DNA of 64,000 nt from Streptomyces tauricus (GTDB lineage Bacteria; Actinomycetota; Actinomycetes; Streptomycetales; Streptomycetaceae): positions 87,450 to 151,449 of the forward strand of contig NZ_BMVY01000024.1 of assembly GCF_014650955.1 (NCBI RefSeq), written 5' to 3'. The notes below the pieces were generated by a model, which was given only the letters and a program-made list of their open reading frames with translations, did not search any database and had not been told where the DNA came from. Position numbers and translations under genes: made by a program. Within the stretch, counting starts at the first letter, position 1. Each line of letters opens with the position of its first letter. Of the stretch, positions 26,569 through 36,558 are shown piece by piece.

Positions 26569-27360
26569 TCAGTACGTGCCGGGGAACCCGTAACCGCCCG
26601 CCGCCGGCGCCTGGACGGGAGCCGCGTGCGCCTCCCGGTCGTAGAACGGCCGCGCGTTGGCGCGCAGCCACAGAGCCACCGGGTCGTACGCGTCGGACAT
26701 CGCGACGGTCGACACCGGCAGCCCGTCCGGCACCGCGCCGATCGACTGCTGCATCATCGCCCGCACCGAGTCCACGGCCGGCGGGCTGGTGTCGTACACA
26801 TCAAGCCCGATGGCGAGGTACGGGGCTCCGAGCGCGGGCTGCACCCAGGCGCGGCGCAGCGAGCGGACGGCTGCCGTCCGGTGCGCGTTCTGGGTGAGCA
26901 GGGCGTAGAACTGCGGGATCTCGATGCCCGGTTCGGACAGCCGCAGCGGACCCGCGGGCTGCCGCTCCAGACCGGTGGCGATGCGCCGCAGGTCCAGCCA
27001 GGGGATGCCGACGCCGCCGCCCGGCGCGTGCGGGTTCAGCCAGAGGCCGTAGTGGTCGGGGTAGAGGGTGCGGGCCACGTCGAGCCCGTCGACCACCTCG
27101 TACGAACGGTTCCAGCCGCTGGCCGAGAGCTCCTGGGCGGAGGTCACACAGGGGGCGTAGCCGAAGCCGTCGACCTCCATGTTCCCGTACTGGGCGTCGG
27201 GCGAGCCCGCCTGGCCGTGCCAGAGGAGCATCCACACCTGGCCGGACGGCGGGGTCGCGAGCGCGCGAAGGAGCGCCTCGTAGGCGTCGTAACGCCCGGG
27301 CGTCACCTGGCGCAGCATGTGCTCGACCTGCCCGGCCGCGGCCGTGCCCGACGCGCTCAC
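26569..27360 (-). CDS. SseB-family protein (enhanced serine sensitivity domain)
   Basis: The 263-aa protein has an SseB N-terminal domain (about residues 20-130, RYDAYEALLRALATPPSGQVWMLLWHG start) and an SseB C-terminal domain (about 150-245, ending in DPVALWLRANARPFYDRE). The family is named after an E. coli gene whose overproduction raises serine sensitivity; the molecular role is unknown. A second SseB protein is encoded 261 bp upstream on the same strand, and the glycine/serine operon begins 2.2 kb away. The start is GTG. No signal peptide or membrane segment. Confidence 0.82.
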   Translation of the reverse strand: MSASGTAAAGQVEHMLRQVTPGRYDAYEALLRALATPPSGQVWMLLWHGQAGSPDAQYGNMEVDGFGYAPCVTSAQELSASGWNRSYEVVDGLDVARTLYPDHYGLWLNPHAPGGGVGIPWLDLRRIATGLERQPAGPLRLSEPGIEIPQFYALLTQNAHRTAAVRSLRRAWVQPALGAPYLAIGLDVYDTSPPAVDSVRAMMQQSIGAVPDGLPVSTVAMSDAYDPVALWLRANARPFYDREAHAAPVQAPAAGGYGFPGTY

Positions 27361-27553
27361 CTTCTACCGCCCCTTCGCGACATCACTGACATACGGGTCC
27401 ATTCGGTGAGGTGCGCGTTCACTTGAACATCGCACCACCCCGACCGAGCCATGAAACCAGCTTAAGTGGCGATCCCGACAGCACCGTTGCGCTCCGCCGG
27501 GTTTGGCGATTCGGGCTCGGGACTCTCTGTGCGCTGTCGGGTGCGGGCCGTGT

Positions 27554-27582
27554 GGGGCGGCCACGCCCCGCGGCGGAGCCGC
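27554..27582. terminator. Two adjacent GC-rich hairpins after the second SseB gene
   Basis: GGGGCG-GCCA-CGCCCC (27554-27569) and GCGGC-GGA-GCCGC (27570-27582) sit 40-68 bp past the stop of the minus-strand SseB gene. The paired hairpin plus flanking CGCGCCCCTTCGGG is a type of sequence often found between Streptomyces genes. Confidence 0.55.
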
Positions 27583-27621
27583 ACCACGAAGCGGCCCCGC
27601 GCCCCTTCGGGCCCGGCCCGT

Positions 27622-28413
27622 CTAGAAGGCCCGGGTGTAGAACGGGCGCACCTTTTCCCTGAGCCAGTCCGCCACCGGGTCCTGGGCCACGTCCAGGAAG
27701 ACCAGGCTCACGGGGTGGGGCACGGGAATCCGGCCCAGGGCCCGGCCCAGGGCGTCCAGGGGGAGGGCGCGTGCGTTCTCGTCCCAGTGGGTCGCCTCCA
27801 CGCCGACGAACATCACCGTGTCGCCGCCCTCGATGCTCGCCAGACAGCGCCGGGCGCTCGCCACCACGCCGGTCGCGTCGAACTCCGCCGAGGCCGCGGC
27901 CAGGAAGTCCACCGGGTCGTCCTGCCAGTCGGGCTGGAACAGCCGGACCCGGCCGCCGCTCGCGGGCCCGTCCAGCTCGGTCCGGCCGGCCCGGCACAGC
28001 TCGGCGACGGCCCCCGGGGGCAGCGGTATGCCCACCGTGCCGTCCGGGTTCAGCACGATGCCGACCTGGGGCGGCAGACCGCGCGCGAACTCCACGGCGG
28101 GCGCCACCGTGTACGCCATGTGGTCACCGACGACCTGGCGGAACTGCTGCTCCGAGGTGAAGACCGGCACGTACGCCTGCCCGCCCAGCTCCATCGTGGG
28201 CAGGTCGAGCGGGCCGCTGTGCGGGCCGCCCCCCTCGGGCAGCGGCACCCAGATGAAGCTGCGCCCGAGGGTCTCCACGATCCGGGCCCCCGTCGAGGCC
28301 GACGGAGGCAGCCCCAGGGAGGCCGCGAGCACCTCCTCCACCTCGTTGCCCGGCCACCCCGTGTGGGGGTGCGCGTGTGCCGGAATGTCCTGTGCCCGGA
28401 AGTCCATCTCCAC
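27622..28413 (-). CDS. Second SseB-family protein
   Basis: The 263-aa protein has the same two-domain SseB organisation as the gene at 26569-27360: N-terminal part with EVEEVLAASLGLPPSASTGA and SFIWVPLPEGG, and a C-terminal part ending PVADWLREKVRPFYTRAF, which parallels the paralog's PVALWLRANARPFYDRE. I chose the GTG at 28411-28413 (GGAG 6 nt upstream) over the ATG two codons later. It follows the P-loop gene by 44 bp and is probably co-transcribed with it. Function unknown; the proximity to glycine cleavage and serine genes is suggestive. Confidence 0.82.
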   Translation of the reverse strand: MEMDFRAQDIPAHAHPHTGWPGNEVEEVLAASLGLPPSASTGARIVETLGRSFIWVPLPEGGGPHSGPLDLPTMELGGQAYVPVFTSEQQFRQVVGDHMAYTVAPAVEFARGLPPQVGIVLNPDGTVGIPLPPGAVAELCRAGRTELDGPASGGRVRLFQPDWQDDPVDFLAAASAEFDATGVVASARRCLASIEGGDTVMFVGVEATHWDENARALPLDALGRALGRIPVPHPVSLVFLDVAQDPVADWLREKVRPFYTRAF

Positions 28414-28457
28414 CGCCTGCTCCAACCGCCGTGTGCGGTTGACGAGGTTAGTCGCCG

Positions 28458-29126
28458 TCAGTCGCCGAAATCGATGCGGCGCAGTACGTCCGCCGCGGCA
28501 CGGTCGACGAGCACCGCGGAACCGCAGCCGTCCGGGAGGTCGCCCTTCTCCACGGACCGCAGCAGCCGGGCGACCGCGCCGCGGTGGCGCGCGAACGCGT
28601 ACCGCGACACCCCCCGGCCGCGCTCGCGCTGACCGTCGAGGGCCGTGCCGGGATCGACGTCGAGGAGCAGCAGGTGCAGGGTGCCGCCGCGGCGCCGGGC
28701 GTCCCGGGCGAGCCAGTCGCGCACCCAGGCCTGCGTACCGCAGTCGTGCACGACGACGCCCTCCCCCGAGCGCAGGGCCCGGCGCAGGCCCGCGTAGTGC
28801 GCGGCGCGGACGAGGGGCCGGTAGACGGCGTACGGCAGGAAGCGGGCCAGGCGCGCGTCCCAGCGGTCGCGGGTGTCCTGGGAGTCGATGCGGCGGCCGG
28901 TCACCGCCCGGCGCATCAGGGTCGATTTGCCGCTGCCCGGCAGCCCCGTGACCACCACCAGGTCGGCCGCGCCGAAGCGCAGACCGTGCGGGCTGTGCCC
29001 CGAGCGGGCCCGTAGATCGCGGACGACGGGCGTCACCAACGGGTCGCACGCCTCCCTGGCCGGAGCGGGTGGCTGCTTGGGCAGCGCGATGCCCGTGCCG
29101 GTCGCGTACGCCGTGGTCCTGTTCAC
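28458..29126 (-). CDS. P-loop AAA/kinase-like ATP-binding protein
   Basis: A 222-aa protein with one P-loop NTPase domain of the small zeta-toxin/kinase type: Walker A GLPGSGKST, then a DSQDTRDRWD segment that resembles the substrate or LID region, and LLLLDVDPGTALDGQRERGR near the second half. It may phosphorylate a small molecule; no specific family is certain. I set the start at the GTG (29124-29126) because GGGGAGGA lies 8 nt before it; an ATG 18 nt upstream has no ribosome site. It is divergent from the glycine riboswitch and gcvT. Confidence 0.72.
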   Translation of the reverse strand: MNRTTAYATGTGIALPKQPPAPAREACDPLVTPVVRDLRARSGHSPHGLRFGAADLVVVTGLPGSGKSTLMRRAVTGRRIDSQDTRDRWDARLARFLPYAVYRPLVRAAHYAGLRRALRSGEGVVVHDCGTQAWVRDWLARDARRRGGTLHLLLLDVDPGTALDGQRERGRGVSRYAFARHRGAVARLLRSVEKGDLPDGCGSAVLVDRAAADVLRRIDFGD

Positions 29127-29343
29127 CCTGATCGTCCTCCCCATGGGGTCGGCAGACCCATCTCCATCGAGTGTAAAGAGAAGGTAATGCGCTGGTCCCC
29201 CCGTTTCTGTTCTTGTCCTGCCACAGCCCCGTCACAGATCCCTGTGAACACCCTGGCCACCGGTCCGGACACCGCGCGGCCCCCTCCCCGGGCCGGGGGC
29301 GTGCAATGATGTGCCCGCCAACTGCATACCGGCCGCTTGAATC

Positions 29344-29600
29344 CGCGCGGGAGAGTTCCGGGAACATGTACACGCAGGTGTACGAGTGCCCGGGCGCCGA
29401 AGGAGCAAGTCCCTCCCTTGAATCTCTCAGGCCCCCGTTACCGCGCGGACGAGGCACATCTGAAAAGCGGGCCGCCCCCTGACCGCCAGGGCGTCGGCCC
29501 CACCCAAGGTGCAAGTCAGTGACCCCCGTATTCACCGGTGGACACGGCGAACCTCTCAGGTTCCGATGACAGATGGGGAGGAACGACCTCGCCGTCATGC
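29344..29600 (+). promoter_or_regulatory. Tandem glycine riboswitch
   Basis: Two glycine aptamers lie in the gcvT leader. The first (about 29346-29473) has the GGGAGAG...CTCTC P1/P2 parts with the conserved GGCGCCGAAGGAGCAA and CTCTCAGG; the second (about 29475-29600) has CACCCAAGGTGCAAGT, CGGCGAACCTCTCAGG and ends GACAGATGGGGAGG. The last element is 16 bp before the gcvT ATG. In Gram-positive bacteria such tandem riboswitches turn on glycine cleavage genes when glycine is high. Confidence 0.93.
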
Positions 29601-29616
29601 CTTGGGAGCCCCGCCG

Positions 29617-30744
29617 ATGAGCAGCAACACCCCCGTCGAACCGCGCCGTACCGCCCTCGATGCCCTGCATCGCTCGCTGGGCGCGACCATGACCGACTTC
29701 GCGGGCTGGGACATGCCGCTGCGATACGGTTCCGAGCGCGACGAGCACCTCGCCGTGCGGACCCGGGCCGGTCTCTTCGACCTCTCGCACATGGGCGAGA
29801 TCACGGTGAGCGGCCCGCAGGCCGCAGCGCTCCTCGACTTCGCGCTGGTCGGCAACATCGGCGGTGTGAAGACCGGCCGCGCCCGCTACACCATGATCTG
29901 CCGGGCCGACGGCGGCATCCTCGACGACCTGATCGTCTACCGCCTCGCCGACACCGAGTACATGGTCGTGGCGAACGCCTCCAACGCCCAGGTGGTCCTG
30001 GACGCCCTCACGGAGCGCGCCGAGGGCTTCGACGCCGAGGTGCGCGACGACCGGGACGCCTACGCCCTGCTCGCCGTACAGGGGCCCGAGTCCCCCGGCA
30101 TCCTGAAGTCCCTCACCGACGCCGACCTGGACGGCCTGAAGTACTACGCGGGCCTGCCCGGCACCGTCGCGGGCGTCCCCGCCCTGATCGCCCGCACCGG
30201 TTACACCGGCGAGGACGGCTTCGAGCTGTTCGTGGCCCCGGCCGACGCCGAGAAGCTGTGGCAGGCGCTGACCGACGCGGGAGCCGCCGCCGGGCTCGCC
30301 CCCTGCGGCCTGTCCTGCCGCGACACCCTGCGCCTGGAAGCGGGCATGCCGCTGTACGGGCACGAGCTGAGCACCTCCCTCACCCCGTTCGACGCGGGTC
30401 TCGGCCGGGTCGTGAAGTTCGAGAAGGAGGGCGACTTCGTGGGACGCGAGGCGCTGTCCGCCGCCGCCGCCCGCGCCGAGTCGCAGCCCCCGCGCGTCCT
30501 GGTCGGCCTGATCGCCGAGGGCCGCCGGGTCCCGCGCGCCGGCTACCCCGTCGTCGCCGACGGCCAGGTGATCGGCGAGGTCACCTCCGGCGCGCCCTCG
30601 CCGACGCTCGGCAGGCCGATCGCGATGGCGTACGTCGACGCGGAGCACTCCGCGCCCGGCACGACCGGTGTGGGCGTGGACATCCGGGGCAGCCACGAGC
30701 CGTACGAGGTCGTGGCACTGCCGTTCTACAAGCGCCAGAAGTGA
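29617..30744 (+). CDS. gcvT: Glycine cleavage system T protein (aminomethyltransferase)
   Basis: Transfers the methylene group from the aminomethyl-lipoyl H protein to tetrahydrofolate and releases ammonia. The 375-aa protein matches GcvT over its length: LHRSLGATMTDFAGWDMPLRY at the start, TRAGLFDLSHMGEI (the catalytic Asp region is DLSHMG), LAVQGPES, RTGYTGEDGFE and a C-terminal folate-binding domain ending PYEVVALPFYKR. The ATG has GGGAG upstream and lies just past the glycine riboswitch. It is first of a four-gene run (gcvT, gcvH, glyA, sdaA). The P and L proteins are not in this window. Confidence 0.96.
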   Translation: MSSNTPVEPRRTALDALHRSLGATMTDFAGWDMPLRYGSERDEHLAVRTRAGLFDLSHMGEITVSGPQAAALLDFALVGNIGGVKTGRARYTMICRADGGILDDLIVYRLADTEYMVVANASNAQVVLDALTERAEGFDAEVRDDRDAYALLAVQGPESPGILKSLTDADLDGLKYYAGLPGTVAGVPALIARTGYTGEDGFELFVAPADAEKLWQALTDAGAAAGLAPCGLSCRDTLRLEAGMPLYGHELSTSLTPFDAGLGRVVKFEKEGDFVGREALSAAAARAESQPPRVLVGLIAEGRRVPRAGYPVVADGQVIGEVTSGAPSPTLGRPIAMAYVDAEHSAPGTTGVGVDIRGSHEPYEVVALPFYKRQK

Positions 30745-30852
30745 CACTGGTCGGCGAAGCCCGGCCGTAAGAAGTGACTCTGGGCACATCCGCCCAGCTC
30801 ACCCGCACTCCCCCTGCATCAGCACTCCCTCGCGTACAGGAGAATTCAGGCC

Positions 30853-31230
30853 ATGAGCAACCCCCAAGAGCTGCGCTACAGCAAGGAGCACGAGTGGCTG
30901 TCGGGCGCCGAGGACGGCGTCTCGACGGTCGGCATCACGGAGCACGCGGCCAACGCGCTGGGTGACGTGGTGTACGTCCAGCTCCCCGAGGTCGGTGCCG
31001 CGGTGACCGCGGGCGAGACCTGCGGCGAGCTGGAGTCGACCAAGTCGGTGAGCGACCTGTACTCGCCCGTCACCGGTGAGATCACCGAGATCAACCAGGA
31101 TGTCGTGGACGACCCCGCGCTGGTGAACACCGCTCCCTTCGAGGGTGGCTGGCTCTTCAAGGTACGGGTCGCGGACGAGCCGAAGGACCTGCTCTCCGCC
31201 GCCGAGTACACCGAATATTCCGGCTCCTGA
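30853..31230 (+). CDS. gcvH: Glycine cleavage system H protein
   Basis: Lipoyl carrier of 125 aa that shuttles the aminomethyl intermediate between the P, T and L proteins. The lipoylation site is K64 in ELESTKSVSD; YSKEHEWL near the N-terminus and a C-terminal FEGGWLFKVRVAD complete the domain. The start has CAGGAG upstream. It is 108 bp after gcvT and 30 bp before glyA. Confidence 0.96.
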   Translation: MSNPQELRYSKEHEWLSGAEDGVSTVGITEHAANALGDVVYVQLPEVGAAVTAGETCGELESTKSVSDLYSPVTGEITEINQDVVDDPALVNTAPFEGGWLFKVRVADEPKDLLSAAEYTEYSGS

Positions 31231-31260
31231 TTCCGGCTCCTCGCTAAGGACCCCAGACCG

Positions 31261-32523
31261 ATGTCGCTTCTGAACACGCCCCTGCACGAACTCGACCCGG
31301 ACGTCGCCGCCGCCCTCGACGCCGAGCTGAACCGTCAGCAGTCCACCCTTGAGATGATCGCCTCGGAGAACTTCGCCCCGGTCGCGGTCATGGAGGCCCA
31401 GGGCTCGGTCCTCACCAACAAGTACGCCGAGGGCTACCCAGGCCGCCGCTACTACGGCGGCTGCGAGCACGTCGACGTCGCCGAGCAGATCGCGATCGAC
31501 CGGGTCAAGGAGCTGTTCGGCGCCGAGTACGCCAACGTGCAGCCGCACTCGGGCGCCTCCGCCAACCAGGCCGCGCTCTTCGCGCTGGCCCAGCCCGGTG
31601 ACACCATCCTGGGCCTCGACCTCGCCCACGGCGGCCACCTGACCCACGGGATGCGGCTGAACTTCTCCGGCAAGCAGTTCGACGTGGTCGCCTACCACGT
31701 GGACGACGCCGGCCTGGTCGACATGGCCGAGGTCGAGCGGCTCGCCAAGGAGCACCGCCCCAAGGTGATCATCGCGGGCTGGTCGGCGTACCCCCGCCAG
31801 CTGGACTTCGCCGAGTTCCGCCGCATCGCGGACGAGGTCGAGGCGTACCTGTGGGTCGACATGGCGCACTTCGCGGGCCTCGTCGCGGCGGGCCTGCACC
31901 CGAACCCGGTGGAGTACGCGGACGTCGTCACCTCCACCACCCACAAGACGCTCGGCGGGCCCCGCGGCGGGATCATCCTCGCCAAGAAGGCCTTCGCGAA
32001 GAAGCTGAACTCGTCCGTCTTCCCGGGCTTCCAGGGCGGGCCCCTGGAGCACGTGATCGCGGCCAAGGCGGTCTCCTTCAAGGTCGCGGCCACGGAGGAG
32101 TTCAAGGAGCGCCAGCAGCGTACGGTCGAGGGCGCGCGGATCCTCGCCGAGCGGCTGACCGCGGCCGACGCCCGCGAGGCCGGGGTGAACGTGCTCTCCG
32201 GCGGCACGGACGTGCACCTGATCCTGGTCGACCTGCGCGAGTCCGAGCTGGACGGCCAGCAGGCCGAGGACCGGCTCCACGAGGTCGGCATCACGGTCAA
32301 CCGCAACGCCGTCCCGAACGACCCCAGGCCCCCGATGGTCACCTCGGGCCTGCGCATCGGTACGCCGGCGCTCGCCACCCGCGGCTTCACCGCCGAGGAC
32401 TTCACCGAGGTCGCGGACGTCATCGCCGAGACCCTCAAGCCGGTCTTCGACGCGGCGGCGCTCAAGGCCCGCGTGACCGCCCTGGCCGAAAAGCACCCGC
32501 TGTACCCCGGTCTGGGCAAGTAG
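31261..32523 (+). CDS. glyA: Serine hydroxymethyltransferase
   Basis: PLP enzyme of 420 aa that interconverts serine and glycine with tetrahydrofolate. The PLP lysine is K229 in TSTTHKTLGGPRGG; LIASENF near the N-terminus is typical (here MIASENFAP), as are NKYAEGYPGRRYYGG and the C-terminal GTPALATRGF. In this operon it would convert glycine plus the methylene-THF made by the cleavage system into serine for SdaA. Followed by a strong terminator. Confidence 0.97.
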   Translation: MSLLNTPLHELDPDVAAALDAELNRQQSTLEMIASENFAPVAVMEAQGSVLTNKYAEGYPGRRYYGGCEHVDVAEQIAIDRVKELFGAEYANVQPHSGASANQAALFALAQPGDTILGLDLAHGGHLTHGMRLNFSGKQFDVVAYHVDDAGLVDMAEVERLAKEHRPKVIIAGWSAYPRQLDFAEFRRIADEVEAYLWVDMAHFAGLVAAGLHPNPVEYADVVTSTTHKTLGGPRGGIILAKKAFAKKLNSSVFPGFQGGPLEHVIAAKAVSFKVAATEEFKERQQRTVEGARILAERLTAADAREAGVNVLSGGTDVHLILVDLRESELDGQQAEDRLHEVGITVNRNAVPNDPRPPMVTSGLRIGTPALATRGFTAEDFTEVADVIAETLKPVFDAAALKARVTALAEKHPLYPGLGK

Positions 32524-32533
32524 TCCCGTTTCG

Positions 32534-32571
32534 CGGGGTACCGCGCACACTGGAAGGTGCGCGGTACCCCG
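32534..32571. terminator. Terminator after glyA
   Basis: CGGGGTACCGCGCAC and GTGCGCGGTACCCCG form a perfect 15-bp stem with an 8-nt loop, 11 bp past the glyA stop. sdaA may therefore need read-through or its own promoter. Confidence 0.85.
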
Positions 32572-32649
32572 TCAGACGCGTGCCGCACCCGGGCCACACC
32601 CCGCCCCACCCCTGCCGTACCCCGCTTCACCCCGCTTTGAGGAGTTCCC

Positions 32650-34035
<1,386 letters not shown>

Positions 34036-34229
34036 GCCCTCGGAACCTGCTCCTCGGGACTGCCCCTTGGGTTCCGCCCCGAGGGGCGCGCGCTCCGGCG
34101 CGGCCTTCGGGGCGCTGACGTGCGTGAGGGTAGTACGGGCCAAGTGCGGGCACCACAAAGGAGATTGCCCCCCACAGGCCCCAGGAGGCACACCCGTGTC
34201 TCCGGCCACCCAGCACCAAGGAGTCACGC

Positions 34230-34787
34230 ATGTTGCGCGGCATCGACGTAAGCGCCTACCAGTCGTCCTCGTACAGCACCGAGGGCCTGTCTTTCGTCTT
34301 CGTCAAGGCCACGGAAGGCCGGACGTACGTCAACCCGAAGCTGAGCGCCCAGACGAAGCGGGCCAGGGACGCCGGCTGCGTGGTGGGTTTCTACCACTTC
34401 CTGTGGCCGGGCAACCTCACGGCCCAGGCCGAGTACTTCGCCGGCAAGGCCCCGGAGAAGGCCGGCGACATCCTCGCCGTGGACTGGGAGACGACGGGCG
34501 AGGGCACGCACGCCAGCAACGCGGAAAAGGACCGCTTCATCCGCAAGCTGAAGGAACTGCGACCCAACAACCGGGTCATTTTGTACTGCAATCGGAACTT
34601 CTGGCTCAATGTGGATACGACCTCGTACGCCGGAGACGGTCTCTGGATCGCCGACTACGTGACGTCGGGCAAGCCCCGCATCCAGGCCAAGTGGCGCTTC
34701 CACCAGTACACGGACGACCCGCTGGACAAGAACGTCGCCGATTTCTCCAGCAAGGCCGCCCTGCGCGAATGGGCCGAGGACGCCTGA
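34230..34787 (+). CDS. Glycoside hydrolase family 25 (lysozyme-like) domain protein without signal peptide
   Basis: The 185-aa protein is a GH25 domain: RGIDVSAYQ at the N-terminus, FVFVKATEG, GFYHFLWP and the catalytic DWETT (Asp-x-Glu), ending with FHQYTDD. GH25 enzymes cleave the N-acetylmuramic acid to N-acetylglucosamine bond. No signal peptide, membrane helix or wall-binding module is present, and the CDS begins right at the domain with an AAGGAG ribosome site, so export would need a non-Sec route. It is transcribed after sdaA, 194 bp away. Confidence 0.85.
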   Translation: MLRGIDVSAYQSSSYSTEGLSFVFVKATEGRTYVNPKLSAQTKRARDAGCVVGFYHFLWPGNLTAQAEYFAGKAPEKAGDILAVDWETTGEGTHASNAEKDRFIRKLKELRPNNRVILYCNRNFWLNVDTTSYAGDGLWIADYVTSGKPRIQAKWRFHQYTDDPLDKNVADFSSKAALREWAEDA

Positions 34788-34867
34788 CGGAACGCCCGAC
34801 GGATGCACTCACTAGGCTCTGTCCTGCGGTTCGACGGCAACCGCGAGGACGAGGGGAGCTGCGCGGT

Positions 34868-35410
34868 ATGGGTGGGAGTGTCGTTGCGGTGAGCAGCAAT
34901 GGCGTGTACTCGTTCAGCAAGCCGAATCGCGAGAGCATCACGCTGCTCGCGGGGCTCGGGGTCGAGGGTGATGTGCATGCCGGGGTCACCGTGAAGCATC
35001 GGTTCCGGATGCGGAAGGATCCCTCGCAGCCGAATCTGCGGCAGGTGCACCTCATCCACGAGGAGCTGTTCGACGAGGTCCGGGACGCCGGGTTCGAGGT
35101 CGCGGCCGGGGAGCTTGGGGAGAACGTCACCACCCGGGGCATCGATCTGCTGGGGCTGCCGGTCGGGACCCTGCTGCGGCTCGGGGACGAGGCCGTCGTG
35201 GAGGTCACCGGGCTGCGCAATCCCTGTGCGCAGATCGACACCTTCCGGAAGGGGCTGATGAAGCAGGTCGTGGGGCGCGGCGAGGACGGGAAGGTCCTGG
35301 TGCGGTCCGGGATCATGGGTGTCGTGGTCACGGGTGGGCCGGTGCGGCCCGGCGACCCCGTCGAGGTCGAACTGCCGGCCGGGCCGCACCTGCCGCTGGA
35401 GATCGTCTAG
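34868..35410 (+). CDS. MOSC-domain protein
   Basis: A 180-aa protein that is one MOSC domain (molybdenum cofactor sulfurase C-terminal type). The visible pattern is KHRFRMRKDPSQPNLRQVHL, AAGELGENVTTRGIDL (the GExxTT-like motif) and LRNPCAQID with the conserved cysteine. MOSC proteins act in sulfur transfer or as small reductases for N-hydroxylated substrates; the specific partner is unknown. ATG with GAGGGGAG upstream. It converges on the reductase gene 16 bp away. Confidence 0.88.
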   Translation: MGGSVVAVSSNGVYSFSKPNRESITLLAGLGVEGDVHAGVTVKHRFRMRKDPSQPNLRQVHLIHEELFDEVRDAGFEVAAGELGENVTTRGIDLLGLPVGTLLRLGDEAVVEVTGLRNPCAQIDTFRKGLMKQVVGRGEDGKVLVRSGIMGVVVTGGPVRPGDPVEVELPAGPHLPLEIV

Positions 35411-35426
35411 CTGTGGGGCACGGGTC

Positions 35427-36086
35427 TCATGCGGTGAAGTCGGGCGTACGTTCCCGTGACGCCTCCGCCAGGGCCTTCGTCACTCCGTCGACGCCCTCCC
35501 GGAGGCCGTAGACGGGGGTGCCGGGCTGCTGGCGCCAGGAGTCGTCGAGGGTGCCCGAGTCCACGGTGTCGAAGCCGAGTTCTTCGATGAGGGCGCGTAC
35601 GACCTGCTTCGCACGCGCGTCGTCGGCCGCCACCGGGAGGGCGATGCGGTCGGGGGCGCCGGCCGGGCGGGGGCGGTCCAGGATGTCCTGGGCGTAGGTG
35701 CCGTTGAAGGCCTTGACGACCGTGTGGCCGAGGTGCTGGGCCGTCCAGCGGGACTCCGTCAGACCCTCGTCCAGGATCGCGGCGATCCTGCCGTCCCGCT
35801 GCGGGTAGTAGTTGCCGGTGTCGATGACGGTGACCCCGTCGGCCGCCTGGTCCAGCAGGCCGGACGGCAGGTCGGGGATCGCCTTGAGGGGGATCGTCAC
35901 GACGACGACCTCGGCGCCCCGGGGGGCCTCCTCGACGCTGACGGGGGTGGCTCCGGTCTCCTCCGCCAGCGCGGTGAGGGTCTGCGGGCCGCGGGAGTTG
36001 GCCACGTACACGTCGTGCCCGAGCGCGGTGAGGCGCCGGGTGAGGTTCCCGCCGATGTTCCCTGCTCCGACGATGCCGATCTTCAT
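35427..36086 (-). CDS. NAD(P)-binding reductase of the F420-dependent NADP reductase family
   Basis: A 219-aa Rossmann protein starting MKIGIVGAGNIGGNLTRRL, the GxGxxG motif; ANSRGPQTL after beta 2 suggests NADP binding. Later EVVVVTIPLKAIPDL, VIDTGNYYP, and KAFNGTYA match the family often annotated NADP oxidoreductase coenzyme F420-dependent. The true substrate may be F420 or another hydride acceptor. It is on the opposite strand to and converges with the MOSC gene. Confidence 0.86.
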   Translation of the reverse strand: MKIGIVGAGNIGGNLTRRLTALGHDVYVANSRGPQTLTALAEETGATPVSVEEAPRGAEVVVVTIPLKAIPDLPSGLLDQAADGVTVIDTGNYYPQRDGRIAAILDEGLTESRWTAQHLGHTVVKAFNGTYAQDILDRPRPAGAPDRIALPVAADDARAKQVVRALIEELGFDTVDSGTLDDSWRQQPGTPVYGLREGVDGVTKALAEASRERTPDFTA

Positions 36087-36190
36087 GTGGGACTCGCCCT
36101 TCGAGGGGTGGGTGACTCCTGCCGGGCTGTACCAACCCGGGCCCGGATCGGGTTATTCCGGACAGCCCCCCGGATGGGCGAACACGACGA

Positions 36191-36223
36191 AGGGGCGCCC
36201 GCCGTGAACCGGTGGGCGCCCCT
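36191..36223. terminator. Terminator after cabB
   Basis: AGGGGCGCCC (36191-36200) pairs with GGGCGCCCCT (36214-36223), flanked by CGACGA and TCGTCG that extend the stem. It is 13 bp beyond the cabB stop on the minus strand. Confidence 0.75.
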
Positions 36224-36236
36224 GTCGTCGCTCAGG

Positions 36237-36449
36237 TCACCTGTTGACGTGGGCCCAGAACTCGTCGAACGAGAGCAGCTTGTCGCCGTTGAGGTCCTGG
36301 GCGCCGATGACGGCCTCGGCCACCGAGTCGGTGACGTTCCAGTCCCCGCCCTGGGCCAGGGCCTTCTTGAACTCGGCGGCGGTGATGTAGCCGTCCCCGT
36401 CCACGTCGATGCGCTCGAACGCCTTGCGTGCTTCCTCGATGTCCGCCAC
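36237..36449 (-). CDS. cabB: EF-hand calcium-binding protein CabB
   Basis: A 70-aa protein with two EF-hands. Loop 1 is DVDGDGYITAAE (15-26) and loop 2 DLNGDKLLSFDE (52-63); both have acidic or amide residues at positions 1, 3, 5 and Glu at 12, so both should bind calcium. Sequence and place match what I know as CabB of S. coelicolor. I use the GTG at 36447-36449 with AAGGGG upstream; the longer frame adds nine unlikely residues. A strong hairpin follows the stop. Confidence 0.85.
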   Translation of the reverse strand: MADIEEARKAFERIDVDGDGYITAAEFKKALAQGGDWNVTDSVAEAVIGAQDLNGDKLLSFDEFWAHVNR

Positions 36450-36558
36450 CGGACCCGCCCCTTCGTGGTGCTTCACTGACGAGGTCAGATTAACGTTCCG
36501 CTCCTGGGCGCGACGCGGCGACCACCCGGGCGAACCCCTCGGTGGGCGCGGGGGCCGG

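Noticed and set aside
28414..30789. Open frame continuing from the second SseB gene through the P-loop gene to gcvT
   Set aside because: It runs in a different frame from the P-loop gene and across the riboswitch; the ribosome site and homology both place the start at 28413.
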